A stretch of DNA of 64,000 nucleotides, taken from positions 1-64,000 of the forward strand of contig NZ_JAVRHM010000014.1 in NCBI RefSeq assembly GCF_031846525.1, read 5' to 3'. This document shows positions 9,619 to 16,754 of this stretch, in pieces. The notes beneath the pieces are model-generated. The model did not search any database. It had not been told where the DNA came from and saw nothing but the letters and a program-made list of their open reading frames with translations. Numbering within the stretch: position 1 is the stretch's first letter; every line of letters starts with the position of its first letter. A program made the position numbers and the translations under genes. Origin of the DNA: Autumnicola patrickiae (GTDB lineage: Bacteria > Bacteroidota > Bacteroidia > Flavobacteriales > Flavobacteriaceae).

Positions 9619-10434
9619 TTGGAAAAAATTTTAATTTTAGGAGCTAGCGGCTTTATCGGGAACTCCCTGTATAAGGAGTTACGCTCCTTTTTCGACACTT
9701 ACGGAACCTATCATTCGGAAAATAATACCTTTAGTAAAAACAATCAGTTCTTTCAATACGATCTGGAAACAGAAAACATTTCTATTTTACTGGAGAATCT
9801 GCGTCCTACGATAATAATTTCGGCCGTACGCGGTAATTTTGATGCACAAATTGCTGCCCATTTTTATATGATAGAATATGTAATGCGCAGTGATTGCAAG
9901 CTTATTTTTCTTTCTTCTGCAAACGTTTTTGATGCTTTTACAAATTATCCTTCCTATGAATATGATAAAACTTTATCACAGAGCATTTATGGACGGTTTA
10001 AAATAAAGATTGAAAACGCTCTTCTACGCCTTCCTAACGAAAAGTACAATATTGTAAGATTGCCAATGGTCTTTGGTTATAATTCCCCCAGAATTAAAGA
10101 AATTAAGACACTTATTGATCTTGGGCAGGCCATAGAAGTTTTTCCTAATGTGGTAATTAATGTGACCGAAATCAAGAAGGTCACCCAGCAGATCCATTAC
10201 ATTATCAATAGAAAACGAGAAGGTGTCTTTCACCTGGGCACAACAGATCTCGTCCATCAACGGGATTTTATAAAAGATGTCTGTGAACTATTAGGTATTG
10301 AAAATCCTCTCTTTAAAAATGTGTACGATTCCAATTTCGACCGTTTCCTTGCTGTGCTTCCAAAGGATAATTTACTACCTGGAAATCTTCAGATTACGGT
10401 ACAGGACGTTTTGCAGGGCTGTAGAGATTTGTAG
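9619..10434 (+). CDS. SDR-family NAD(P)-dependent sugar epimerase/reductase (RmlD-like)
   Basis: A Rossmann-fold protein of 271 residues. The N-terminus MEKILILGASGFIGNSL holds the GxxGxxG dinucleotide-binding motif. The catalytic YxxxK pair appears as YGRFK (about residues 124-128), preceded by the serine-rich strand FLSSANVF. This places it in the extended/atypical SDR group, near dTDP-4-dehydrorhamnose reductases and nucleotide-sugar epimerases. The substrate cannot be told. The start is a TTG: no ATG exists near the N-terminus in this frame, and the TTG is 5 bases after the gcvT stop with the nucleotide-binding motif directly behind it. It is probably co-transcribed with gcvT, though no functional link is known. 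Confidence 0.8.
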   Translation: MEKILILGASGFIGNSLYKELRSFFDTYGTYHSENNTFSKNNQFFQYDLETENISILLENLRPTIIISAVRGNFDAQIAAHFYMIEYVMRSDCKLIFLSSANVFDAFTNYPSYEYDKTLSQSIYGRFKIKIENALLRLPNEKYNIVRLPMVFGYNSPRIKEIKTLIDLGQAIEVFPNVVINVTEIKKVTQQIHYIINRKREGVFHLGTTDLVHQRDFIKDVCELLGIENPLFKNVYDSNFDRFLAVLPKDNLLPGNLQITVQDVLQGCRDL

Positions 10435-10520
10435 TAGCTTAACTTTTTGCAAACTGGTTTTCAAAACCTTTAATTTTTCGCTTTAGTTCCTTACCTTAAT
10501 CAAATTCTAAATTTAAAATC

Positions 10521-10808
10521 ATGGGAAAACTAAGCGAAGATCAAATTAATAAACAACTGGAAAAACTTGATGGCTGGAAATATTCAAAAAATGCCATTCA
10601 CACTTCTTTTCAGTTTGAGAACTTTAAAGATGCATTTACTGTAATGACGCGTATTGCTTTTGAAGCTGAAGCACAACAACATCATCCCAACTGGGGAAAT
10701 GTTTATAATGAACTGGAAATTTCCCTGTCCACACACGATGCAGGTGGTGTGACTGAAAAAGATTTTAAGCTTGCACATGCCATTGAAGAAATTGTTGAAG
10801 CAGGTTAA
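10521..10808 (+). CDS. phhB: 4a-hydroxytetrahydrobiopterin dehydratase (pterin-4a-carbinolamine dehydratase)
   Basis: A 95-residue cytoplasmic PCD/DCoH-fold protein. It dehydrates the 4a-carbinolamine made by aromatic amino acid hydroxylases, regenerating the pterin cofactor. The diagnostic stretch is AEAQQHHPNWGNVYNELEIS followed by LSTHDAGGVTEKDFKLA, with the paired histidines near residues 53-54 and the later histidine of THD. No hydroxylase gene is adjacent; in many bacteria this protein also works in molybdopterin metabolism. It sits alone between the SDR gene and yebC, with a terminator right behind it. Confidence 0.92.
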   Translation: MGKLSEDQINKQLEKLDGWKYSKNAIHTSFQFENFKDAFTVMTRIAFEAEAQQHHPNWGNVYNELEISLSTHDAGGVTEKDFKLAHAIEEIVEAG

Positions 10809-10833
10809 GCACTACATTAATAATTTTTACCAA

Positions 10834-10872
10834 GGAAGCTTCTGATTTTTAAAACCTATTAGAAGCTTTTTT
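10834..10872 (+). terminator. Terminator after phhB
   Basis: An inverted repeat pairs AAGCTTCTGAT (10836-10846) with ATTAGAAGCTT (10858-10868) across an 11-base A/T-rich loop and ends in a T run. The T run passes straight into the predicted yebC -7 box. Confidence 0.75.
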
Positions 10873-10873
10873 A

Positions 10874-10881
10874 TATTTTTG
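10874..10881 (+). promoter_or_regulatory. Predicted yebC promoter -7 box
   Basis: TATTTTTG is an exact TAnnTTTG match 22 bases before the yebC ATG. It directly follows the phhB terminator, so the upstream terminator stem occupies the -33 region. No clear TTG is present at normal spacing. Confidence 0.5.
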
Positions 10882-10903
10882 CCCCGATTTTATTTTTTAT
10901 ACC

Positions 10904-11623
10904 ATGGGAAGAGCATTTGAATTTAGAAAAGCAAGAAAAATGAAGCGCTGGTCTGCAATGGCCAAAGCTTTCACCCGTATTGGGAAAGATATTGTAATGG
11001 CAGTTAAGGAAGGCGGGCCAGATCCCGACGCCAACTCCAGACTAAGGGCGGTGATCCAGAACGCGAAAAGCGTAAACATGCCCAAGGATAATATCGAGCG
11101 GGCGATAAAACGAGCTTCAGATAAAAGCCAGGGAGACTATAAAATTGTGCTTTTTGAAGGTTATGCACCGCATGGAATTGCAATTCTCGTAGAAACTGCT
11201 ACAGATAATAATAACCGGACTGTTGCCAACGTACGGTCGCACTTTAATAAATGCGACGGAAATTTAGGAACTTCAGGCTCTGTTGAATTTATGTTTGACC
11301 ATACCTGTAACTTCAGAATAAATGCTGAAGGTCTTGATGCCGAAGAAATGGAACTTGAGCTTATAGATTTTGGAGCTGAAGAGGTTTTTGAAGATGAAGA
11401 TGGCATTCATATTTACGCACCATTCGAATACTTTGGAAGCATTCAGAAGGAATTGGAAAACCGAAATATCGAAATAATATCTTCAGGATTTGAAAGGATT
11501 CCGCAGGTAACAAAGAATTTATCTCCGGAACAGGCTGAAGATGTGGAAAAACTACTGGAAAGACTTGAAGAAGATGATGATGTACAGAATGTATATCATA
11601 CTATGGAAGAGTCAGAATCTTAG
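10904..11623 (+). CDS. YebC/PmpR (TACO1) family regulatory/translation protein
   Basis: A 239-residue cytoplasmic protein of the YebC/TACO1 family. Members have been described as DNA-binding regulators and, more recently, as ribosome-associated factors that relieve stalling on proline-rich stretches. The N-terminus MGRAFEFRKARKMKRWSAMA corresponds to the family's MAGHSKWANIKHRK-type start but has the MGRAFEFRKAR form. The core has GGPDPDANSRLRAVIQNAK and NMPKDNIERAIKRA, and SGSVEFMFDH marks the second domain. It has its own predicted promoter and a strong terminator at 11634-11683, so it looks monocistronic. Confidence 0.93.
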   Translation: MGRAFEFRKARKMKRWSAMAKAFTRIGKDIVMAVKEGGPDPDANSRLRAVIQNAKSVNMPKDNIERAIKRASDKSQGDYKIVLFEGYAPHGIAILVETATDNNNRTVANVRSHFNKCDGNLGTSGSVEFMFDHTCNFRINAEGLDAEEMELELIDFGAEEVFEDEDGIHIYAPFEYFGSIQKELENRNIEIISSGFERIPQVTKNLSPEQAEDVEKLLERLEEDDDVQNVYHTMEESES

Positions 11624-11633
11624 GCTACAAACG

Positions 11634-11683
11634 AAAAAATTAGCAATTTTGATCTTATTCAAAGAGAAAATTGCTAATTTTTT
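11634..11683. terminator. Bidirectional terminator between yebC and the proline dehydrogenase gene
   Basis: A perfect 17-bp inverted repeat: AAAAAATTAGCAATTTT (11634-11650) pairs with AAAATTGCTAATTTTTT (11667-11683) across a 16-base loop. A and T runs at the two ends let it work for both converging transcripts. Confidence 0.85.
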
Positions 11684-11704
11684 GAAATTGTTTCTTCAGA
11701 ATAA

Positions 11705-12901
11705 TTATTCCCGGTGCGCTTTATTAGGCTCTCCCTTCCTACGTTTTCTTTCTTCCATTAAAAGCGAAAGTTCCCTCCCGGTTTGTCCTTTTACTGATGT
11801 ATTTTCCTGAGCCCTTCTTAATAAATAAGGCACAACATCCCTTACAGGACCAAAAGGCACCAACTTTGCAGCATTGTATCCTCTTCTGGAGAGATTATAG
11901 CTTATATGATCACTCATCCCAAAAAGTTGGCTAAACCAGATTCTTGGATCATCTATAGCTATATTTTTATCTTCCATAATTTGCAACGCCAGGTAATTAC
12001 TTACTTCATTATGTGTTCCAATGAAAACAGAGATATCATCAAGGTTATTTAAACAATAGGACATTACGCTATTAAAGTTAACATCTGTAGCCTCCTTACT
12101 TTCACAAATGGGAGTGTGATATCCAAGTTTTTTTGCCCGTGCATTTTCCTTCTCCATATAAGCGCCTCGCACGATTTTGGCTCCTATTTTAAATCCGTCC
12201 TTTTTACCTTTTTCATGTAGGTTTTTGAGATAATCCATTCTATCCCATCGGTAGCATTGAATCGTGTTGAAAATTAGCGCCTTTTCTTTATTGTACTTAC
12301 GCATCATCTCTTCCATAAGTTCATCTGCTGCATCCTGCATCCAACTTTCTTCACCGTCTGCATAAAGCCTTACATTATGATCATAAGCTGCTTTGCAAAG
12401 TATTTCCACTCGCTCTTTCACCCTCTCCCACTCTTTTTTCTCTTCTTCGTCAAGATTTACTTTTTCAGAAACTTTCTCCCATATCGAAAAACGACCAATC
12501 CCTGTTGGTTTAAATACTGTAAAGGGTAATTCTGCCTTTTTGTCTGCAAATTTTATCAATGACAACTTTTTCTCCAGAGCGGCATCAAATTGCTCTTCGG
12601 TTTCTTTACCTTCAACAGAATAATCCAGGATACTGTGTAGTTTCTCCTCATGCATTTCCTGGATCACCTCGTTGCAGTCTTCTTTATGGACACCTCCGCA
12701 AAATTGTTCAAAAATAGTTTTTTTGATCATTCCCTCCACCGGAAGGTGAAATTTCAAGGAAAATTTCGTTAAAAAAGAACCTGCCTGTACAAGCTTTTGT
12801 CTGTTCATCATGCTGAACAAAAATATAGCACGATCTAATTCCAGATCAGACTTTAGTTTAAAGGCTGTAGCTGTATTGTTAAAAATTTTTTTTCTTATCA
12901 T
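11705..12901 (-). CDS. Proline dehydrogenase (monofunctional)
   Basis: An FAD-dependent enzyme that oxidises proline to pyrroline-5-carboxylate, the first step of proline use. At 398 residues it is the single-domain type; the P5C dehydrogenase is not in the window. The PRODH TIM-barrel is shown by KIVRGAYMEKENARAKKLGY (about residues 240-260), THNEVSNYLALQ, and the conserved C-terminal block AKLVPFGPVRDVVPYLLRRA, whose paired arginines contact the substrate carboxylate. An exact -7 box lies at 12919-12926. The C-terminus is highly basic. Confidence 0.93.
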   Translation of the reverse strand: MIRKKIFNNTATAFKLKSDLELDRAIFLFSMMNRQKLVQAGSFLTKFSLKFHLPVEGMIKKTIFEQFCGGVHKEDCNEVIQEMHEEKLHSILDYSVEGKETEEQFDAALEKKLSLIKFADKKAELPFTVFKPTGIGRFSIWEKVSEKVNLDEEEKKEWERVKERVEILCKAAYDHNVRLYADGEESWMQDAADELMEEMMRKYNKEKALIFNTIQCYRWDRMDYLKNLHEKGKKDGFKIGAKIVRGAYMEKENARAKKLGYHTPICESKEATDVNFNSVMSYCLNNLDDISVFIGTHNEVSNYLALQIMEDKNIAIDDPRIWFSQLFGMSDHISYNLSRRGYNAAKLVPFGPVRDVVPYLLRRAQENTSVKGQTGRELSLLMEERKRRKGEPNKAHRE

Positions 12902-12918
12902 AGGTACCTGTTATTGAG

Positions 12919-12926
12919 CAAATATA
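12919..12926 (-). promoter_or_regulatory. Predicted proline dehydrogenase promoter -7 box
   Basis: On the minus strand this reads TATATTTG, an exact TAnnTTTG, 17 bases before the start codon. No clear -33 TTG was found. It faces the aroB promoter region, where a 7/8 match (TATTTTCG, 12965-12972, plus strand) lies 24 bases before the aroB start. Confidence 0.5.
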
Positions 12927-12996
12927 AATATTGAAGTTTGATTTCATTAAATAATAATTCTCCTTATTTTCGAAACCGCTAAAAACACCATAAACT

Positions 12997-14064
12997 ATGG
13001 CAAAACCGTCAAATAAAGGAGTTGTTTATTACAGCGCAGTAGCTTACACCAAACTTAATGAGTACTTAGATAGCAATAAGCCTTCCAAAGTTTTTGTTCT
13101 GGTAGATGGAAACACCCATGAGTTCTGCTTATCAAAATTTTTATCAAAACTAGAGGAAGTTTCAGGCTTCGAAATTATCGAAATACCGGCAGGTGAAGAA
13201 AATAAAAACCTGGAAACCTGTAGCGGAGTGTGGAATGCGCTTTCAGAATTAGGTGCAGATAGAAAGAGTCTCCTGATAAATGTTGGAGGCGGCGTGGTGA
13301 CCGATCTTGGTGGATTTGTAGCCTCTACTTTTAAAAGAGGAATTGAATATATAAATGTACCTACGAGCCTTTTATCCATGGTAGACGCATCGGTTGGTGG
13401 AAAAACAGGAGTTGACCTGGGAAACCTTAAAAATCAGATAGGTGTCATTAACTACCCGGAAATGGTTATTATTGACAGTGATTATTTGGATACTCTGCCA
13501 AAGAATGAAATGAGGAGCGGATTGGCGGAAATTCTAAAACACGGACTAATAAAAAGTGAGTCTTATTGGCATAAGGTGTCAAATTTGGCAAATCTTGACC
13601 TTCAGGATCTGGACGAAATAATTAAAGAATCTGTAGATATAAAAGCGGAAGTTGTCACTAAAGATCCATTTGAGAAAAATACTCGGAAGACATTGAATTT
13701 CGGGCATACCCTGGGACACGCTATTGAATCTTACTTTTTAACACACAACTCCAAAGAAAAATTACTTCATGGAGAAGCTGTTGCCGCAGGGATGGTACTG
13801 GCAACGTTTATTTCACAAAAGTTAAAAGATTTTCCTAAAGAAAAATTAAAGCAGATTTCTTCTAAAATTTTTGATATTTACGGCAAAATTGAAATAGACC
13901 AAATGGATATCGCACGTATCATAGACTTAATGAAATATGATAAGAAGAATGAACGGGGAAATGTAAATTTTGTACTTCTGAAGGATATAGGTGAACCTGA
14001 GATAGATTGCCTTGTCGCAAATGAAATTATATATGAAGCTTTCGAATTTTATCAAAAAACTTGA
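12997..14064 (+). CDS. aroB: 3-dehydroquinate synthase
   Basis: Second enzyme of the shikimate pathway, converting DAHP to 3-dehydroquinate with NAD+ and a divalent metal. At 355 residues it is normal. NVGGGVVTDLGGFVAST (from about residue 97) binds NAD, followed by RGIEYINVPTSLLSMVDASV and GGKTGVDLGNLKNQIG. The metal ligands are in GLAEILKHGL, FGHTLGHAIE and LHGEAVAAGM. It lies 73 bases upstream of a small acidic protein gene and is probably transcribed with it; the pair ends at the strong terminator at 14473-14512. Confidence 0.97.
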   Translation: MAKPSNKGVVYYSAVAYTKLNEYLDSNKPSKVFVLVDGNTHEFCLSKFLSKLEEVSGFEIIEIPAGEENKNLETCSGVWNALSELGADRKSLLINVGGGVVTDLGGFVASTFKRGIEYINVPTSLLSMVDASVGGKTGVDLGNLKNQIGVINYPEMVIIDSDYLDTLPKNEMRSGLAEILKHGLIKSESYWHKVSNLANLDLQDLDEIIKESVDIKAEVVTKDPFEKNTRKTLNFGHTLGHAIESYFLTHNSKEKLLHGEAVAAGMVLATFISQKLKDFPKEKLKQISSKIFDIYGKIEIDQMDIARIIDLMKYDKKNERGNVNFVLLKDIGEPEIDCLVANEIIYEAFEFYQKT

Positions 14065-14137
14065 TTTTTATATTTAAAAGATTACATTTAAAAAAACTAA
14101 CTCAATAACGACAAAAATTGTTTAAATCGTTCTACCT

Positions 14138-14458
14138 ATGAAGAGGATAATTGTAGACTACAAAAAATTAACTCCGGAAATTCTTGGTCTATTAGTGGAG
14201 AAATACCCTGACGGATATGATGATGACCAGGTAATTTCTTTTAAAAATGCTAAAAATGAAACTGTAGATGCTGTTGAAGTGAGAACAGCGGATACTATTT
14301 ATTTGGTAAAAGTAAGTACAAGACTGGAAAATACAATGGCCAGTTTTGATGAAGATGATTATGATGATTCAGATTTTAATGAGCCAATCGTCGAAATCCC
14401 TGAAAAAGGAGATGACGATGCTATAGAAGATGAAGAAGATGATGAAATAGACGAATAA
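14138..14458 (+). CDS. Small protein with a strongly acidic tail, function unknown
   Basis: A 106-residue protein. Residues 1-65 look folded (MKRIIVDYKKLTPEILGLLV, then a segment containing YPDGYDDDQVISFKNAKNE). The last 40 residues are almost all Asp/Glu, with runs such as DEDDYDDSD and EDEEDDEIDE. No signal peptide or membrane segment is seen. Similar short proteins next to aroB in Flavobacteriia are, from memory, sometimes labelled DNA primase, but nothing here supports that. Codon use resembles its neighbours. It follows aroB closely and precedes a bidirectional terminator. The acidic tail could mimic nucleic acid or contact basic proteins; that is inference. Confidence 0.75.
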   Translation: MKRIIVDYKKLTPEILGLLVEKYPDGYDDDQVISFKNAKNETVDAVEVRTADTIYLVKVSTRLENTMASFDEDDYDDSDFNEPIVEIPEKGDDDAIEDEEDDEIDE

Positions 14459-14472
14459 TTAGTTAATAGAAA

Positions 14473-14512
14473 GCATAAAAAAAGGAACGCTCACGCGTTC
14501 CTTTTTTTATGC
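14473..14512. terminator. Bidirectional terminator, 18-bp perfect stem
   Basis: GCATAAAAAAAGGAACGC (14473-14490) pairs perfectly with GCGTTCCTTTTTTTATGC (14495-14512) around a TCAC loop. The A7/T7 runs inside the stem make it effective in both directions, between the convergent acidic-protein and PfpI genes. Confidence 0.92.
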
Positions 14513-14529
14513 TAATCCAAAGAAATTAA

Positions 14530-15078
14530 TTAAGCATGTTGTAAATCATGCTTACCTTCTTTGATTTCCTCAATTACCTTTGCATTAAATGCAGGTAAAT
14601 CATCAGGATTTCTACTTGTAACAAAAGCTTCGTCTACCACTACTTCTTTATCTACCCAAAGTGCTCCTGCATTCTCCAGATCTTTCCTAATAGAAAAGAA
14701 AGAAGTCATGGTTCTGCCTTCTACCACTTCGGCACTAATAAGGGTCCATGGTGCGTGGCAAATAGCTGCTACCGGTTTGCTCTGTTTAAAAAAGTCTCTA
14801 ACAAAGACAAGTGCATCTTCACTTCTTCTTAATTTATCGGGATTTATAACTCCTCCCGGAAGTACAAGTGCATTATAATCTTTGGCAGATACTTCATCTA
14901 CTGTATAGTTTACTTCAACTTCTCCAGACCAGTTTCCATCTGCCCAGCCTTTAATTTTTCCTTTTTCCAGGCTTACAATATCAACTTTAAAGCCTTCTTT
15001 TTTCATGGCTTCCAAAGGAGATTCAAGTTCACTCTTTTCGTATCCGTTTGTTGCCAAAATTGCTATTCTCTTTTCCAT
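14530..15078 (-). CDS. PfpI/DJ-1 family type 1 glutamine amidotransferase-like protein
   Basis: A 182-residue cytoplasmic protein of the PfpI/YhbO subgroup of the DJ-1 superfamily. Members are reported as stress proteins, with protease, deglycase or glyoxalase activities claimed. The nucleophile elbow is AICHAPW (Cys about residue 105), with the neighbouring histidine that completes the active site in this subgroup, and the conserved glutamate strand is in ALVLPGGVINPD. The C-terminal TSRNPDDLPAFN is typical of YhbO/PfpI. The start is supported by an exact -7 box 27 bases upstream. It is monocistronic, and the exact substrate is open. Confidence 0.9.
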   Translation of the reverse strand: MEKRIAILATNGYEKSELESPLEAMKKEGFKVDIVSLEKGKIKGWADGNWSGEVEVNYTVDEVSAKDYNALVLPGGVINPDKLRRSEDALVFVRDFFKQSKPVAAICHAPWTLISAEVVEGRTMTSFFSIRKDLENAGALWVDKEVVVDEAFVTSRNPDDLPAFNAKVIEEIKEGKHDLQHA

Positions 15079-15105
15079 AATTCTTCGTCATTTTTTAATT
15101 CAATC

Positions 15106-15113
15106 CAAAGATA
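15106..15113 (-). promoter_or_regulatory. Predicted promoter -7 box of the PfpI-family gene
   Basis: On the minus strand this reads TATCTTTG, an exact TAnnTTTG, 27 bases before the start. A TTTG lies on the same strand at 15127-15130, but the 13-base spacing is shorter than usual. Confidence 0.5.
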
Positions 15114-15185
15114 GTAACAGAGCATGCAAATTTGTATTAACATCCTTATAAAAACCGGGCAGCGATCGTTAAACCTTTATTAAGC

Positions 15186-16235
15186 TTACTTTTTCTTCTC
15201 TTTCTTAATTCTTTCTTTCTCCTGGTTGGCTAATTCTTTTTCTTTCCGGGCTTTTTGCTCCTCTTCTTCTATATCTGTATGTGCCTGTAAAGTGTCCAGA
15301 ATACGTTTTTCGTCTATTAACTGTCCTCTTTTCTGCTCCAATCGTTCCAGTTCACGATAAATCGCAGGTTCAGCATATTCATTTGGTTCCACTTTCTCTT
15401 TTTTGTAAAGGGCATATTGCACGGTAAATTCAGCTCCAAAAAAGACAATTAGACACGTATAATAAACCCATAAAAGGATAAGTACTACTGAAGAAGCTCC
15501 ACCATATATTGATCCGGGATTACTCTGGCCAAAGTAGAGCCCTATAAGAGATTCGGCTATTAAGAAAAGAATCGTGGTAAGCATAGCACCCAAATAAGTA
15601 GTTTTCCATCTTAATTTTACATCTGGAAGCCATTTAAAAATTGCAGCAAAGAGAGAAGTAATTATTACAAGAGAAATAAGAAAATTCAGCACCCGCAGCA
15701 TAAATGAGGTGAATGCCGGAGCCATGGCAGCAATAGAATCACTTATTGCAGTAAGAACTGTTGAAATCACGAGAGAAACCAGAAGTAAAAGCCCAACAAC
15801 CAGAACCATTCCCAGGGAGATTATCCTGTTTATAACTACCCGCTTAATATTATTATTCTTGGCAGTTACGTTCCAGATGTTGTTCATTGCCGCTTTTAAT
15901 TGAAAGAAAACACCGGTGGCACCAAAAATCAGGAAAGCAAATCCAAAAATTAAAGCCACTGTTGAACTACTGGTGAGTGCTGCATTAGCAATCATTTTCT
16001 CAATAGCCTCTGCCGAGTCAGGGCCAATAAAGTCACTTATTTGCTGGGTGATTCTTCCCTGCACAGCCTTTTCACCAAAAAAATATCCGGCAATGGTTAC
16101 TACAATAATTAATAAAGAAGGAAGGGAAAAAAGAGCGTAATATGCTATTGTAGCGCTTCTAGCCCATGGGTCATTCCTGTCCCAGCTAAAATAAGCCCTC
16201 TTTATCAGTTTCCAGAATGTCTTTATTAAATGCAT
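15186..16235 (-). CDS. YihY/BrkB-family inner-membrane protein
   Basis: A 349-residue integral membrane protein of the YihY (UPF0761/BrkB) family. The conserved N-terminal part is ARSATIAYYALFSLPSLLII. About six hydrophobic segments follow to residue 275, including VALIFGFAFLIFGATGVFFQ and VVLILLWVYYTCLIVFFGAEF. After the last helix there is a charged cytoplasmic tail of about 75 residues, ending in a lysine/glutamate-rich coiled coil (KERIKKEKKK). The family's biochemical role is not firmly known. It starts directly after the dinB-family stop (TAAATG) and is the last gene of the ppc-dinB-yihY string. Confidence 0.88.
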   Translation of the reverse strand: MHLIKTFWKLIKRAYFSWDRNDPWARSATIAYYALFSLPSLLIIVVTIAGYFFGEKAVQGRITQQISDFIGPDSAEAIEKMIANAALTSSSTVALIFGFAFLIFGATGVFFQLKAAMNNIWNVTAKNNNIKRVVINRIISLGMVLVVGLLLLVSLVISTVLTAISDSIAAMAPAFTSFMLRVLNFLISLVIITSLFAAIFKWLPDVKLRWKTTYLGAMLTTILFLIAESLIGLYFGQSNPGSIYGGASSVVLILLWVYYTCLIVFFGAEFTVQYALYKKEKVEPNEYAEPAIYRELERLEQKRGQLIDEKRILDTLQAHTDIEEEEQKARKEKELANQEKERIKKEKKK

Positions 16236-16754
16236 TTATAAATATTTTTCCTGTAAGATGTTAATGTGGTGCCTTGTATGTCCAACAATTATAAAGCCAA
16301 TCGCCCGAACGCTTGCCGGAGCATTACTCATTACCCCCTTACGCTTAAGAACAACTTCAGAAAAAGTACTGAATAAAGCTATACCTGAGTTCCTTACAAT
16401 CTCAGCTTCTTCAGTAAGGCTCTTCAGACTGCGAGCACCTGCTTCAGATTGTATGACATATTCATCATGATCAAATCCCGGTAAAGATGTTTTATCATCT
16501 CTTGCAATACAAAGTGCTCTATATTGGAAAATACGTTCTACATCAATAAGGTGCTGAAGTATTTCTGCGACACTCCATTTTCCTTCTGCATATCTATATG
16601 ATAAATTTTCATGAGATATAGAATTGGTAATTGTCTTTAAGTCCTGGATATTGCTCTTAAATAACATCCCCAAAGATTGTCCTTCGGGGATGTTGTTTAT
16701 ATAACCCTGATAAAATTCAGAGTATTCTTCAGATGTTAAATCATCTACCTGCAT
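16236..16754 (-). CDS. DinB-family protein (putative metal-dependent hydrolase/transferase)
   Basis: A 172-residue four-helix-bundle protein of the DinB/YfiT superfamily. The three metal-ligand histidines are visible: one in ILQHLIDVERI (about residue 67) and a pair in GHTRHHINIL near the C-terminus. The WSVAEILQH motif is the usual first ligand region. Many members are thiol- or bacillithiol-dependent transferases, but this one's substrate is unknown. Its ATG overlaps the ppc stop (TAATG) and yihY follows without a gap, so it is almost certainly translated from the ppc message. Confidence 0.88.
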   Translation of the reverse strand: MQVDDLTSEEYSEFYQGYINNIPEGQSLGMLFKSNIQDLKTITNSISHENLSYRYAEGKWSVAEILQHLIDVERIFQYRALCIARDDKTSLPGFDHDEYVIQSEAGARSLKSLTEEAEIVRNSGIALFSTFSEVVLKRKGVMSNAPASVRAIGFIIVGHTRHHINILQEKYL

